DNA of 64,000 nt from Pandoraea commovens (lineage in GTDB: Bacteria > Pseudomonadota > Gammaproteobacteria > Burkholderiales > Burkholderiaceae), in NCBI RefSeq assembly GCF_902459615.1, contig NZ_CABPSA010000001.1, positions 1-64,000 of the forward strand. The letters are read 5' to 3'. The first letter of the stretch is position 1. Every line of letters starts with the position of its first letter. The notes under the pieces were generated by a model. It was not told the DNA's origin. It ran no database searches and saw only the letters and a program-made list of their open reading frames with translations. The position numbers were made by a program, and so were the translations under genes. This document shows positions 43,681-52,567 of the stretch, in pieces.

Positions 43681-45924
43681 TCAGAAGTCCATCGTGGCGC
43701 TGGCGAGGAACGTGAGGGTCGAGCCGGGCAGCACGAACCCGTTGTACGTGGTCGTCCAGTAATGCTTGTCCGTCAGGTTGTTGATGGCGGCACGCAACAC
43801 CACGGACTTACCGGCCACACGCGTGGCGTACTTGGCTGACACGTCGATTGTCGTGAATGCCGGAATCGACAACGTGTTGGCGGCGTCGACTTCCTGCTGT
43901 CCGGTCACCTTCACGCCCGCCGCCACGGTCAGGCCGCGCACGATCGGCGTGTCGTACTCGACACGACCGGTCACGACATAGCGGGGTGCCGCAAAGATGC
44001 GCTTACCTGCGACGTTCGGATCGTCGACGTTCACGGCCTTCGTGTTGAGCAGCAGCACGCCGCCCATCACACGCCAGTCACGCGCCAGACGCACCCAGCC
44101 GCTGGCGTCGAGCCCCTGGAAGCGCTGCGTGCCGTCCTGCACGAAAAAGTTCGACGCGTTCGTGTACGCGTAGCCGCGCTCGACACGGAACAGCGCCAGA
44201 TTCGCGCCCCATGACTGCTTGTCCGCCTTCCAGCCCACTTCGTATTGCTTGCTCTTGAGCGGCCCGTAGGTCGTCGGATAGTTGTTGTCGGTGATGGAGG
44301 CCGAGCCGCCCGGTTCCAGCGATTCGACGTAGCTCGCGTAAGCGGTCGAATCGTTGTCCGTCTTGTACATCAACGCCAGCGTCGGCGTGACGGGCTTGGC
44401 TTTGTACGACGTGCCGGTTTGCCCATAGATGTCGTACAGGTCGTCGTTGAACTGCGTGTAGCGCAGGCCGACCAGTGCCGAAATGCGCGACGTGATGTCG
44501 ACGGTGTCGCTCGCGAAAATCGCGCGTTGCGAGATCTTTTCGCTGCGATACGGCTGGTAATCCATGCCGATGTCCTGATTCGGCAGCAGCGACGGGTTGT
44601 AGATGTTGCTCGTGCCGAGCGAAATGCCGTTACCGCCCAGACCGTTGTCGTTGAGCTTCACCTGCGTTTGGTAAGACACACCGAACACCACGTTGTGCTT
44701 GAACGGACCGGTCGCAAACTTGCCTTCGACCATGGCGTCCCACGCCTGGTAGTAGTACGCCGTCTTCCACTTGTACTGCGTGTCGCTGTAGTCACCGGCC
44801 GAGTTCATCACGTAGAGGAAACTGTCGCCGTTCAGACGATTCTGACGGGCGAAGCGATACTTGAAGTTCGCCTTCCACTGATCGTTGATGCGGTAGTCGA
44901 GGGCAGTGCCTGCCGTCAGCGCATCGGTTTCGTAGTACGTGAACGGTTGGGCGAGATTGCGTGCGACCTTGTTGGCGTCGGGGACTGCGGTCGCGCCGCC
45001 GAAGCTCATGCCGAACAGCGTGCCTGTCGTCTGACGCTTCCAGTAGGCGATGTCGGCCGACCACGTCAGATCGGGGGTGATGCGGAAGTCGGTCGCGAAC
45101 GAGATCGTCTTGCGACGCACGTGATTGTTCGGCTCGGCGGTGTTGCCTTCCTCGTTGACGAGGTTCAGGCGATAGCCGAAGCGGTTGTCGGGGCCGAAGC
45201 GTCCGCCCAGATCGAGCTTCTGGCTCCACACGTTGTTGGCTTCGTAGCCGACCGAGAACTGACGCAGCGGCTCGTCCGTGGGGCGCTTCAACACGTAGTT
45301 GACGATGCCGCCCGGCGCACCGAACCCGTACATGAAGCCGGACAGCCCCTTAAGCAGCTCGACCTGTTCGAACGGTTCGAGCGGAATGTCGGCCTGCCAC
45401 GAGACGAAGTTCTGACCGTCGATCTTGGTGCCGTCGAGCATGTCGACGCGCATACCGCGCACCGCAAAGTACGAGTTTTCGTTGCGCTTGTTTTCCGAGA
45501 GCGTGGTGACGGCCGGGTCCCACTTGAAGGCATCCGTCGCCGTCTGCGCCATTTGATTCTTGATCTGCTCGCTGTTCACGCCGACGACCGAGAACGGCGT
45601 GTTCACGGCACGTCGCGTGCCGAGTGCGCCGCTCGTTACCCGCTCGACCTTGACGTCTTCATCGCGATTGCTCGACACGGTCGTCGTGGGCAACGCCGCC
45701 GTGTCTTTCGCTGCGGGTTGCCCGTCCGACGCTTGCGAAGCCTGCGGCGCTTGTTGCGCGTAAGCCGTGCCGGACACGAAGGTCAACGATGCGGCGCAGA
45801 TCGCGAACACGCCCGCGATGGCGCGTGTGATGGGCGAGGGGGCGGGAACGTGGTGAGGCGTCAGGTCGTGCGCGGCGCGAGGACGAGCGAATCCGCGCCC
45901 TGCGAGCGGGCGGTGTTGCAACAT
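43681..45924 (-). CDS. TonB-dependent siderophore receptor
   Basis: A 747-residue outer-membrane protein. The signal peptide is long (hydrophobic 35-52, cleavage near GTAYA). The plug domain covers about 100-215 (VNTPFSVVGVNSEQI, YFAVRGMRVD, VELLKGLSGFMYGFGAPGG). The 22-strand barrel ends with the expected terminal Phe after FLASATMD. It belongs to the FhuA/FpvA-like siderophore group and imports a ferric siderophore using TonB energy; ligand unknown. AGGGAG lies upstream of the ATG at 45924. Last gene of a minus-strand iron operon with PepSY, DUF3649 and DUF3325 genes. Confidence 0.9.
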   Translation of the reverse strand: MLQHRPLAGRGFARPRAAHDLTPHHVPAPSPITRAIAGVFAICAASLTFVSGTAYAQQAPQASQASDGQPAAKDTAALPTTTVSSNRDEDVKVERVTSGALGTRRAVNTPFSVVGVNSEQIKNQMAQTATDAFKWDPAVTTLSENKRNENSYFAVRGMRVDMLDGTKIDGQNFVSWQADIPLEPFEQVELLKGLSGFMYGFGAPGGIVNYVLKRPTDEPLRQFSVGYEANNVWSQKLDLGGRFGPDNRFGYRLNLVNEEGNTAEPNNHVRRKTISFATDFRITPDLTWSADIAYWKRQTTGTLFGMSFGGATAVPDANKVARNLAQPFTYYETDALTAGTALDYRINDQWKANFKYRFARQNRLNGDSFLYVMNSAGDYSDTQYKWKTAYYYQAWDAMVEGKFATGPFKHNVVFGVSYQTQVKLNDNGLGGNGISLGTSNIYNPSLLPNQDIGMDYQPYRSEKISQRAIFASDTVDITSRISALVGLRYTQFNDDLYDIYGQTGTSYKAKPVTPTLALMYKTDNDSTAYASYVESLEPGGSASITDNNYPTTYGPLKSKQYEVGWKADKQSWGANLALFRVERGYAYTNASNFFVQDGTQRFQGLDASGWVRLARDWRVMGGVLLLNTKAVNVDDPNVAGKRIFAAPRYVVTGRVEYDTPIVRGLTVAAGVKVTGQQEVDAANTLSIPAFTTIDVSAKYATRVAGKSVVLRAAINNLTDKHYWTTTYNGFVLPGSTLTFLASATMDF

Positions 45925-45984
45925 CGGTACATCTCCCTGTAGTTGACGCGCCGTGTGCCAGCGCGTCCGTCGTGAATCGATCTT

Positions 45985-47565
45985 TTATTTGTGGGGCGTT
46001 TGCGGCATGACTTGTGCCGTGGTTTGGGCTGTCGCAGTCGGGCGTGCCCAGACGCTGTTCGGATCGCCGAGTCGTGCACGACGCCAAGTCGCACGCGCGA
46101 ACAACGCGAAGATTGCGGCACCGGCGAGGGCGATAAGATCGACGCCCGCGAGCACCCAGTCGCCATTGGCGAGCGTCCGCACGAGATTGTCGGGCGTGAA
46201 CATCGCATCGACGGCGGGAATTGCGAGGCAGGCGAGCGCAGTCGCCACGAGCAATCCGGTCGCGGCCACCGCAGGCGGGCTCAGCGCGGCGAAGAGCATC
46301 GATAGCACGATCGTGACGACAAAGATCGACAGCGACGTGGCATTCGGCGCGACCACGGCAGCGACAAACGCCACAGCGATGCCGAGGCACGTGCCAAGGA
46401 ATACACCAGCCGTTGCCTTCGCCATCCATCGCAGGTTGGCGGGCTGAATGGCCGCATTGCGCTTGCGGCGCGATTCGAGCCAGAGCAGATTGCCGCTATA
46501 CACCAGCAAGGCACCCATCAGGCCGAGGATGAAATACACCCAGCGCATGACGTCGCCCGCGAAATTTCCGAAGTGCGCGCCATAGATCATGCTGAGTACG
46601 GCATGATTCGTGTCGCGCACGCCGGGGCTGTGCTGGCCGACGATCTCGCCGTCGTTCAGACGGACCGCCACTGCACCGAAGACGCCCAGCGAGTCGTTCG
46701 CCTCGCCATAGACTTCGGCCACGGCGTCCGGCTTGCCGTAGCGCGACCATGCAACGGCCGTCGTCTCCAGATCGGGGGCTGCGTGTTCGGCGCGCGCCAG
46801 CACTGCCTGAAGGTCGAGCGGCTTGCCGTCGACCGGTGCGATTTTGGCAGGCACGGCGCCCGTCATCTGCAAGAACTGCGGGGCGAGCTTGTTCTCGAAC
46901 GTCAGCACGTTGAACGCCATCATCAGCGGCAGGCTCAGGCACAGCAGCGCACCCGTCAACGCAAAGACGATATGAAACGGCAAGCTCAGTACGCCGATGG
47001 CGTTGTGCGCGTCTTGCCAGAAGCGCTTCAGATTGCGTCCCGGGCGCAGCGCGAAGATGTCGCGCGTCACGCGCGGCAGGTGCACGATCACGCCGGAAAT
47101 CAGCGCCATGCCGTAGAACAGCGACACCACGCCCATCAGGTACAAGCCGTAGGTCGGGATCGAGAGCGAGTAATGCAGCGAATTGACCGTGTTCGACAGA
47201 CCGGGGCGCGCATCGCCCGTGATGAGCGACGATGCGGTGCCGTCCGCATTCAGACGCAGTCGCGCCTGCATCCATTCCCCGTCGGGCTGTTGCCAGTAAG
47301 CGAAAGGCATGGGCGAATGGCTGGGCAGCACCACACCCATTTGCTCGCGGGCGGCAGGGTACTGCACGCGGACCATCTCGGCGAGTTGCTCCGTCTGCGC
47401 GAGCGAGAGCGGTGCGTGACGCGTCGCCGGTTGCTCCCAGCGTTCGATTTCGTGATGAAAGACGGTCAGCGCGCCGCCGAGCATGGCGACGAACAACGCG
47501 AAACCGGCCACGATGCCGGCCCACGTATGGACACTCAGATATTGACGAAGGGTTTGGGCGCGCAT
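45985..47565 (-). CDS. PepSY-associated membrane protein (iron-uptake reductase type)
   Basis: A 526-residue membrane protein with N-terminal RQYLSVHTWAGIVAGFALFVAMLGG, typical of PepSY_TM proteins next to siderophore receptors, and several further helices including HNAIGVLSLPFHIVFALTGALL. Relatives such as FoxB- or FsqB-like proteins are thought to reduce ferric siderophores in the periplasm; this is family knowledge, not proof. The C-terminal 130 residues add about four more helices. The ATG at 47565 has AAGGA upstream. It is 10 bp from the DUF3649 gene. Confidence 0.85.
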   Translation of the reverse strand: MRAQTLRQYLSVHTWAGIVAGFALFVAMLGGALTVFHHEIERWEQPATRHAPLSLAQTEQLAEMVRVQYPAAREQMGVVLPSHSPMPFAYWQQPDGEWMQARLRLNADGTASSLITGDARPGLSNTVNSLHYSLSIPTYGLYLMGVVSLFYGMALISGVIVHLPRVTRDIFALRPGRNLKRFWQDAHNAIGVLSLPFHIVFALTGALLCLSLPLMMAFNVLTFENKLAPQFLQMTGAVPAKIAPVDGKPLDLQAVLARAEHAAPDLETTAVAWSRYGKPDAVAEVYGEANDSLGVFGAVAVRLNDGEIVGQHSPGVRDTNHAVLSMIYGAHFGNFAGDVMRWVYFILGLMGALLVYSGNLLWLESRRKRNAAIQPANLRWMAKATAGVFLGTCLGIAVAFVAAVVAPNATSLSIFVVTIVLSMLFAALSPPAVAATGLLVATALACLAIPAVDAMFTPDNLVRTLANGDWVLAGVDLIALAGAAIFALFARATWRRARLGDPNSVWARPTATAQTTAQVMPQTPHK

Positions 47566-47575
47566 CGAGCGATCC

Positions 47576-47830
47576 TTACCAGACAGTGCGCGCCAACAGC
47601 AGCGCAGCCCACGCGACGACAGTGGTCGCGCCAATGCCGATCCATGCGCGCGCCGCCGTGCGGCTCGCATAGACGACGGCGAACAGGCCCAGCCATACAA
47701 GCGGGAAGAGGGCGATGACGGGGATCGCGGCGGTTTGCCAGCCAGCCGGTGTCATATAGGCGATGGCACCGCACAAGGCGATGGCCGCGAAGAAGCCGAG
47801 CACAAGGCCCGCGAAGGTTCTACTCCACAT
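47576..47830 (-). CDS. DUF3649 small membrane protein
   Basis: An 84-residue protein with two to three hydrophobic helices (MWSRTFAGLVLGFFAAIALCG at the start). It matches the small membrane proteins that regularly accompany DUF3325 and PepSY genes in iron-siderophore operons. GGAGACGCTC precedes the ATG at 47830, which lies inside the end of the DUF3325 gene (11-bp overlap). Function unknown. Confidence 0.8.
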   Translation of the reverse strand: MWSRTFAGLVLGFFAAIALCGAIAYMTPAGWQTAAIPVIALFPLVWLGLFAVVYASRTAARAWIGIGATTVVAWAALLLARTVW

Positions 47831-48098
47831 GAGCGTCTCCGCGCAGCCAGTGCCAGCCGCCCGCCGCATACGGCCAGAACAGCAGGCCAAAGCACAGCGA
47901 CATGAACGCGGACGCGATACCGGCCGACGGGCCAGCGGCCATCCACCAACACACGAGGCTCGCGATCGCCGCGACCAGGGCTATCGCGCGCGCGGGCTGT
48001 GCCGCCAGACGTTGCGCGCGCAATCGCTGGTGTTCCGAAGTGAGGTAGCAGGCAGCGCCTGTCAACCATGCCAGTGCAATGGCCAATGCAATCAACAT
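47820..48098 (-). CDS. DUF3325 small membrane protein
   Basis: A 92-residue, three-helix membrane protein starting MLIALAIALAWLTGAACYL, a pattern seen in DUF3325 proteins of siderophore operons. The frame is open to 48269, but the upstream part is basic and non-homologous, so I take the ATG at 48098 although the ribosome binding site is weak. First gene of the iron operon, behind a probable Fur box. Function unknown. Confidence 0.75.
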   Translation of the reverse strand: MLIALAIALAWLTGAACYLTSEHQRLRAQRLAAQPARAIALVAAIASLVCWWMAAGPSAGIASAFMSLCFGLLFWPYAAGGWHWLRGDAHVE

Positions 48099-48433
48099 GC
48101 TCGCGAGTGACTGATAAGTGAGCGCAAAAAGCGGGAATGCAAACGTCAAGCCGAGCGTCTTGCGTCTGCTATCACGCTGCGCCAACGGAAACGAAAACGC
48201 CGCCCTGAGGCGACGTGGCTGGCAGCGCAAATCCACAGACGGTGTCGGTCGCTCGTTACGATCAAGCATTCAGTGGAATGATGATGTAAACGTTAACGAA
48301 AACGATTCGCATTTATATCATGATTCGGACAAATCCTGAAAGAATCGGTCCGAAATCCACAGTAGACGGTGTGTCTTGCGTGGCGCGCAGACAACGACGC
48401 ACGGGGCGTCGTTGTCGTTGAGGTGCGAAGGCG
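48099..48433. other. 335-bp gap: iron operon promoter and desaturase 3' hairpin
   Basis: Contains the candidate Fur box at 48293-48313 and presumably the promoter of the minus-strand iron operon near 48200-48320, the most AT-rich part. ACAACGACGC (48391-48400) and GCGTCGTTGT (48406-48415) form a perfect 10-bp stem 18 bp past the desaturase stop. It has no T-run but is a likely end signal. No gene. Confidence 0.55.
48293..48313 (-). promoter_or_regulatory. Candidate Fur box of the iron operon
   Basis: Read on the minus strand, AATGCGAATCGTTTTCGTT resembles the Fur consensus of beta-proteobacteria (AATGCGAATCATT-type). It is about 200 bp upstream of the DUF3325 gene in an AT-rich patch. Iron repression of the receptor operon is the expected logic. 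Confidence 0.5.
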
Positions 48434-49486
48434 CTAATGCGCGGCCGGGACGTTGGCCGTCAGGCTACTGGCTGGCAACGGTCCGCGGAACTGGCGAAGG
48501 ATGGCCCGCCAGTAAGGAATGACGGGGCCGGATGAAGGTTGCGCGGCGTTGATTTCCGGCAGCAGGTGCCAGGGCGCAGTGGGGTACTGATGGTGAACGC
48601 GGTGCAGATGGTGATTGAGCATGAGAAGACGCCCCCAAGCGGGCGAACGGAAGTTGCGCGAGCGTGCGGGTTCGTCCATCGCCACGCCGTAATGCGGCAG
48701 GTTATCCGCGATGGATAGCCAGATGCCGCGCGCGACGAACGTCACCGCGAACACGGGCCACCAGCGACCGTACGTACACACCGCCGCACCGAGTGCGAGG
48801 AGCATCAGGAGGAAATCGCGCTGAATACGGCGGCGTCGCACCGGATCGGACGCGAACATCACCACACGACGACGCACATCGTCGTCCTGCGGATCGGCAC
48901 CCAGTGCACTTACGGCCAGCGCGGGCAGGCGCTTGACCGGCAGCCAGGCGATGAGCGGTGCGAGCAGTTCCGTGAACCACATGCCGCCGAGCAGGCGCGA
49001 CTGATAGCCGAGCCAGCGTTTGGCACGCGCAGCGAACGAGGCATCGGCGGGCAGGTTGGAGATGTCGGGGCGTTCGTAGGGCTGGCGCGTGAATCGGTGA
49101 TGCATCAGATGCCCGAATCGCATGATCTCGAAGGGCAGTCCGAGCAAAAGGGAGAGCGAGCGGCCGGTGCGTTCGTTGGCGCGCGGCTTGAGGCGCAACT
49201 GGCCGTGGATGGACTCGTGGATCAGCCCCCAGTGCATCGGCGTGAGCAGTAGCACGGGCAGCAGCGTCAGCAACGCCATTTCACCCCAATGGCGCAGCGC
49301 CCATCCCAGCCCCAGCCACTGCCAAAGTCCGGCGAGCGTCGTCAGGCCGATCAGTGCAGGGTTCCAGCGCGACGGTCTGGCGTGACGCCATAGCGCGGGC
49401 GAGGGCGTCGCGACGCTCTCGACGGTGGCGCTGACACAGGGCGTAGCGGCGTCGATCTCGACCGGGCGCGCAACGACGTTCTCCAT
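48434..49486 (-). CDS. Membrane fatty acid desaturase
   Basis: A 350-residue membrane protein of the fatty acid desaturase/hydroxylase family. The three histidine boxes that hold the di-iron site are HESIH, HLMHHRF and HHLHRVHHQYP. Two to three hydrophobic hairpins separate them (for example LTLLPVLLLTPMHWGLI). It introduces a double bond or hydroxyl into an acyl chain or a related lipid; substrate unknown. GGAGACTTC precedes the ATG at 49486; the frame runs to 49558 without homology. Monocistronic. Confidence 0.85.
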   Translation of the reverse strand: MENVVARPVEIDAATPCVSATVESVATPSPALWRHARPSRWNPALIGLTTLAGLWQWLGLGWALRHWGEMALLTLLPVLLLTPMHWGLIHESIHGQLRLKPRANERTGRSLSLLLGLPFEIMRFGHLMHHRFTRQPYERPDISNLPADASFAARAKRWLGYQSRLLGGMWFTELLAPLIAWLPVKRLPALAVSALGADPQDDDVRRRVVMFASDPVRRRRIQRDFLLMLLALGAAVCTYGRWWPVFAVTFVARGIWLSIADNLPHYGVAMDEPARSRNFRSPAWGRLLMLNHHLHRVHHQYPTAPWHLLPEINAAQPSSGPVIPYWRAILRQFRGPLPASSLTANVPAAH

Positions 49487-49738
49487 GAAGTCTCCGGGGC
49501 ATGGCGGACATGACGTGGCCTGACGTCGCCGATGTCGAATCGATCGCATGGATCGCATGGATCACGCGGGTCGCATCGGGCAACGTAAGCGCCCGGGGCG
49601 GTGACCCGCCCCGTAGCGACGAGAGTGTATGTCGGGCGCCGGGATGGAAATATGTCAGTCGTATTGCAGCGCCTTACTTTCGTCGCATTTCCGTCATACG
49701 CGGTCGTTTTTTCAACGGACGGGCACGATACTGAGACG

Positions 49739-50026
49739 TTACTGAGGACTGCCAAGGCTATCCAGCTGCTCGGCCCCGGCCGCCGTCAGTCGGGCAAGTT
49801 GCAGGCCGCGCTCGCCGTCTTCGAGCGAGACCCATCCGGCCTCCGTGAGCACGCTGAGGTAGCGCAGCAACGTGCTCATGGGCAATGCGCTGCGCTTGGC
49901 AAGACGCGCGAGCGACATCGACTCGCGGCCTTCGCGACGCCCGTCGGCGAGCGTTTGCAGCAGACGGACGAGTTCTTGCTCCGCCTGCGCCAGTTCACCG
50001 TCGGCGGCGGTGGGGAGGTCAGCCAA
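49739..50026 (-). CDS. Small winged-helix protein, unknown function
   Basis: A 95-residue protein that starts, by my reading, at a TTG (50026) overlapping the end of the molybdopterin oxidoreductase gene by 8 bp. The central text SLARLAKRSALPMSTLLRYLSVLTEAGWVSL is a clear helix-turn-helix/winged-helix, like MarR or ArsR domains. The N-terminal third is helical and charged. The overlap implies translational coupling to the oxidoreductase, which is itself frameshifted. It could be a regulator of that gene or of formate metabolism. The start codon is uncertain, since the open frame extends to 50251. Confidence 0.6.
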   Translation of the reverse strand: MADLPTAADGELAQAEQELVRLLQTLADGRREGRESMSLARLAKRSALPMSTLLRYLSVLTEAGWVSLEDGERGLQLARLTAAGAEQLDSLGSPQ

Positions 50027-52332
50027 GGCGGCGCTCCAGCAATACCGGAACAGACTTGGAGGTCGGGGTGCCTGCGCCGTCGGCAACGGCGTCGAGCGGT
50101 ACGAGACCGTTCGTCTCCGGGTAGTACGCGGCGATGCTGCCGCGCGGAATGTCGTAAGCGACCAGCAGGAAGTCGTCGGCGCGACGGGCGATGCCGTCGT
50201 TCCACACGCCGACGAGGTCGATGCGCTCGCCTGCGCGCAGACCGAGCGCATCCAGATCCTCGATGTTCGCGAAGACGACGCGACGCTGCCCGAACACGCC
50301 GCGATACCGGTCGTTCAGCCCGTAGATCGTGGTGTTGTACTGATCGTGCGATCGGATGGTGGCGAGTTGCAGCACCTCTGCGCCGCGATTTCCCGCCTGT
50401 TTGCGGGCGACGTCGATGGGCAACTCGACGGGTAGCGGGTGCGTGGTGAAGTTGGCACGTCCGTTGGCGGTAAGCCATTGGCGTTCCGACGGCGGCACCG
50501 GCAGGCGGAAGCCGCCCGGATGACGCACGCGACGGTTGAATTCGGCAAAGTCGTCGAACGTGGCGGCAATGGCGTCGCGAATGCGGTCGTAGTCTTCGGT
50601 GTACCAGTGCCAGTCGTCATGGCCGCCGACGGCGCGGCCCATTGTCGCCTGCGCCATGCCCGCGACAATCGCGGGCTCCGAGCGCAGATGCTCCGACGCC
50701 GGGGTGTTGATGCCGTACGAGAGGTGCACCATGCTCATCGAATCTTCGACGGTCACGCCTTGCAACCGCACCGTTCTGCATGTCGATTTCCGTGCGGCCG
50801 AGGCACGGCAGAATCAGTGCGTCGCGACCGTGCACCAGATGGCTGCGGTTGAGTTTCGTCGCCACATGCACGGTCAGGTCGCACTGGCGCAGCCCCTCCC
50901 ACGTGCGTGGCGTATCGGGCGTAGCCATCGCGAAATTGCCGCCCAGCCCGATGAAGACCCGGATCTGCCCGGCGAGCATCGCCGAGATCGTGTCGACGAC
51001 ACCGAGGCCTTCGCGGCGCGGCGGCGTGAAGTCGAAGACCTGCCCGATCCGGTCGAGGAACGCAGCCGTCGGCTTCTCGTTGATGCCAACGGTGCGGTCG
51101 CCCTGCACGTTGCTATGGCCACGCACGGGGCAAAGCCCGGCGCCCGGACGGCCGATGTTGCCTCGCAGGAGCATGAGGTTGACGATCATCTGGATCGTTG
51201 CCACCGCCTGCTTATGCTGCGTGATGCCCATGCCCCAGGTCGCGATGACCCGCTCGCCGCGCAGATAGACGTCGGCAATCTGGCACATCTGCGCCTGCGA
51301 CACGCCGCACGCGCGCTCCAGATCGTCCCAGCGCTCGGCGCGCACGTCGGCGGCGAAGTCGTCGAAGCCGTGCGTATGTTCGGCGATGAAGGCGTCGTCG
51401 AGCAGGGCGGGTTCGCCGTTGGTGCGCGCCTCGGCGTCACTCTCCAGCACATGTTTGATGACGCCCTTCACGAAAGCGAAGTCGCCGCCGCTCGCTGGCG
51501 TCACATAGTGAGCGCTGATGGCCGTGCCGCCCATGCTCAGCATTTCGCCCGGACTCTGCGGGTCGGCGAAGCGCTCGAGACCGCGCTCGTGCAACAGGTT
51601 GATCGAGACGATGGTCGCGCCGCGTTTGGCCGCTTCGCGCAACTCTCCGAGCATGCGAGGATGGTTGGTGCCCGGGTTCTGCCCGAACAACAGGAGCGTA
51701 TCGGCCTGTTCGAAGTCTTCGAGTGTGACCGTGCCTTTGCCCAGGCCGACGACCGGCGGCAACCCCACGCTGGTCGGCTCGTGGCACATATTCGAGCAAT
51801 CGGGGAAGTTGTTCGTGCCGTACTGACGGACAAACAGCTGATAGAGGAATGCCGCTTCGTTGCTCGTGCGTCCCGAGGTGTAGAACGCCGCCCGATCGGG
51901 GTCGGGCAACGCACGCAGATGCTCGCCGATCATGGCGAACGCGGCATCCCAGGCGATGGGCAGATAGCGGTCGGTGGCAGCGTCGTAGCGCATCGGGTGC
52001 GTGAGACGGCCGTAACCTTCGAGCGTGTAGTCGTCGAGTTCGAGCAACTCGGTGACGGTGCGTCCGGCGAAGAACTCGGGCGTCACCCGGCGTTTGGTCG
52101 CCTCGGCGGCGACGGCCTTCGCACCGTTCTCACAGAATTCGAAGGTCGACGCGTGTTCGCGGTCCGGCCAGGCGCAGCCGGGGCAATCGAAACCGCTGGG
52201 CTGGTTCGCGCTGAGCAGCGTTCGCGCGCCTTTGAGCGGGATGCCTTGCGTGACGAGTTGGATGGCGACGTTCTTGAGCGCGCCCCAGCCGCCAGCGGGG
52301 CGGTCGTACGGGGCAATTTTCGGGGCAGACAT
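50019..52332 (-). pseudogene. FdhF/YdeP-family molybdopterin oxidoreductase, frameshifted
   Basis: Two overlapping minus-strand frames together form one protein of about 770 residues. The N-terminal part (from the ATG at 52332) has the YdeP-type cluster text FDCPGCAWPDREH and FEFCENGAKAV and the molybdopterin domain up to GRTEIDMQNGA. The C-terminal part resumes as QGVTVEDSMSMVH and runs to 50019, with the cofactor-binding YNTTIYGLNDRYRGV. The frame changes near 50764-50765: removing one A of the + strand CAACC there restores NGAVQGVTVEDS. So either a real one-base insertion or a sequencing error. Such proteins are formate dehydrogenase-like; reaction unknown. Divergent from the ModE-like regulator. 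Confidence 0.85.
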
Positions 52333-52521
52333 GACGCGTGTTCGGGCAAGAGTGACCGGCGCATTGCGCCAACTTCGGGGGAGCGCAATATCCGGAGGAA
52401 ATGGTTGACGTCAAATAGGCAAATTGATGCATAATTGAGAAACATTGCGCCCGTAACTTCGTGCGAATGTCGAGCGGGAAATGCCCGTTAAATCGACGTT
52501 TGTAGGCATGTTATCAGGATT

Positions 52522-52543
52522 TTGCATAAATTGATTTATGCAA
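52522..52543. promoter_or_regulatory. 22-bp perfect palindrome upstream of the ModE-like regulator
   Basis: TTGCATAAAT-TG-ATTTATGCAA, arms of 10 bp without a mismatch, ends 24 bp before the regulator ATG in the divergent region shared with the oxidoreductase pseudogene. A good candidate for an autoregulatory operator. The surroundings are strongly AT-rich compared with the window. Confidence 0.6.
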
Positions 52544-52567
52544 TGAATAGCATATAAGGTGAACCCC

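Noticed and set aside
44245-45942. 565-codon + strand ORF opposite the TonB receptor gene
   Set aside because: Antisense of a receptor with full plug and barrel features; translation is Arg/Val-rich without homology.
49537-49563. Short direct repeats of ATCGCATGG upstream of the desaturase gene
   Set aside because: Only two full copies plus a partial; too short to support an operator or a mobile element.
50617-50771. Two separate genes instead of one frameshifted oxidoreductase
   Set aside because: The two frames overlap and join exactly at one point of a single family alignment; neither half alone has a complete domain set, and the downstream ATG-like start has no ribosome binding site.
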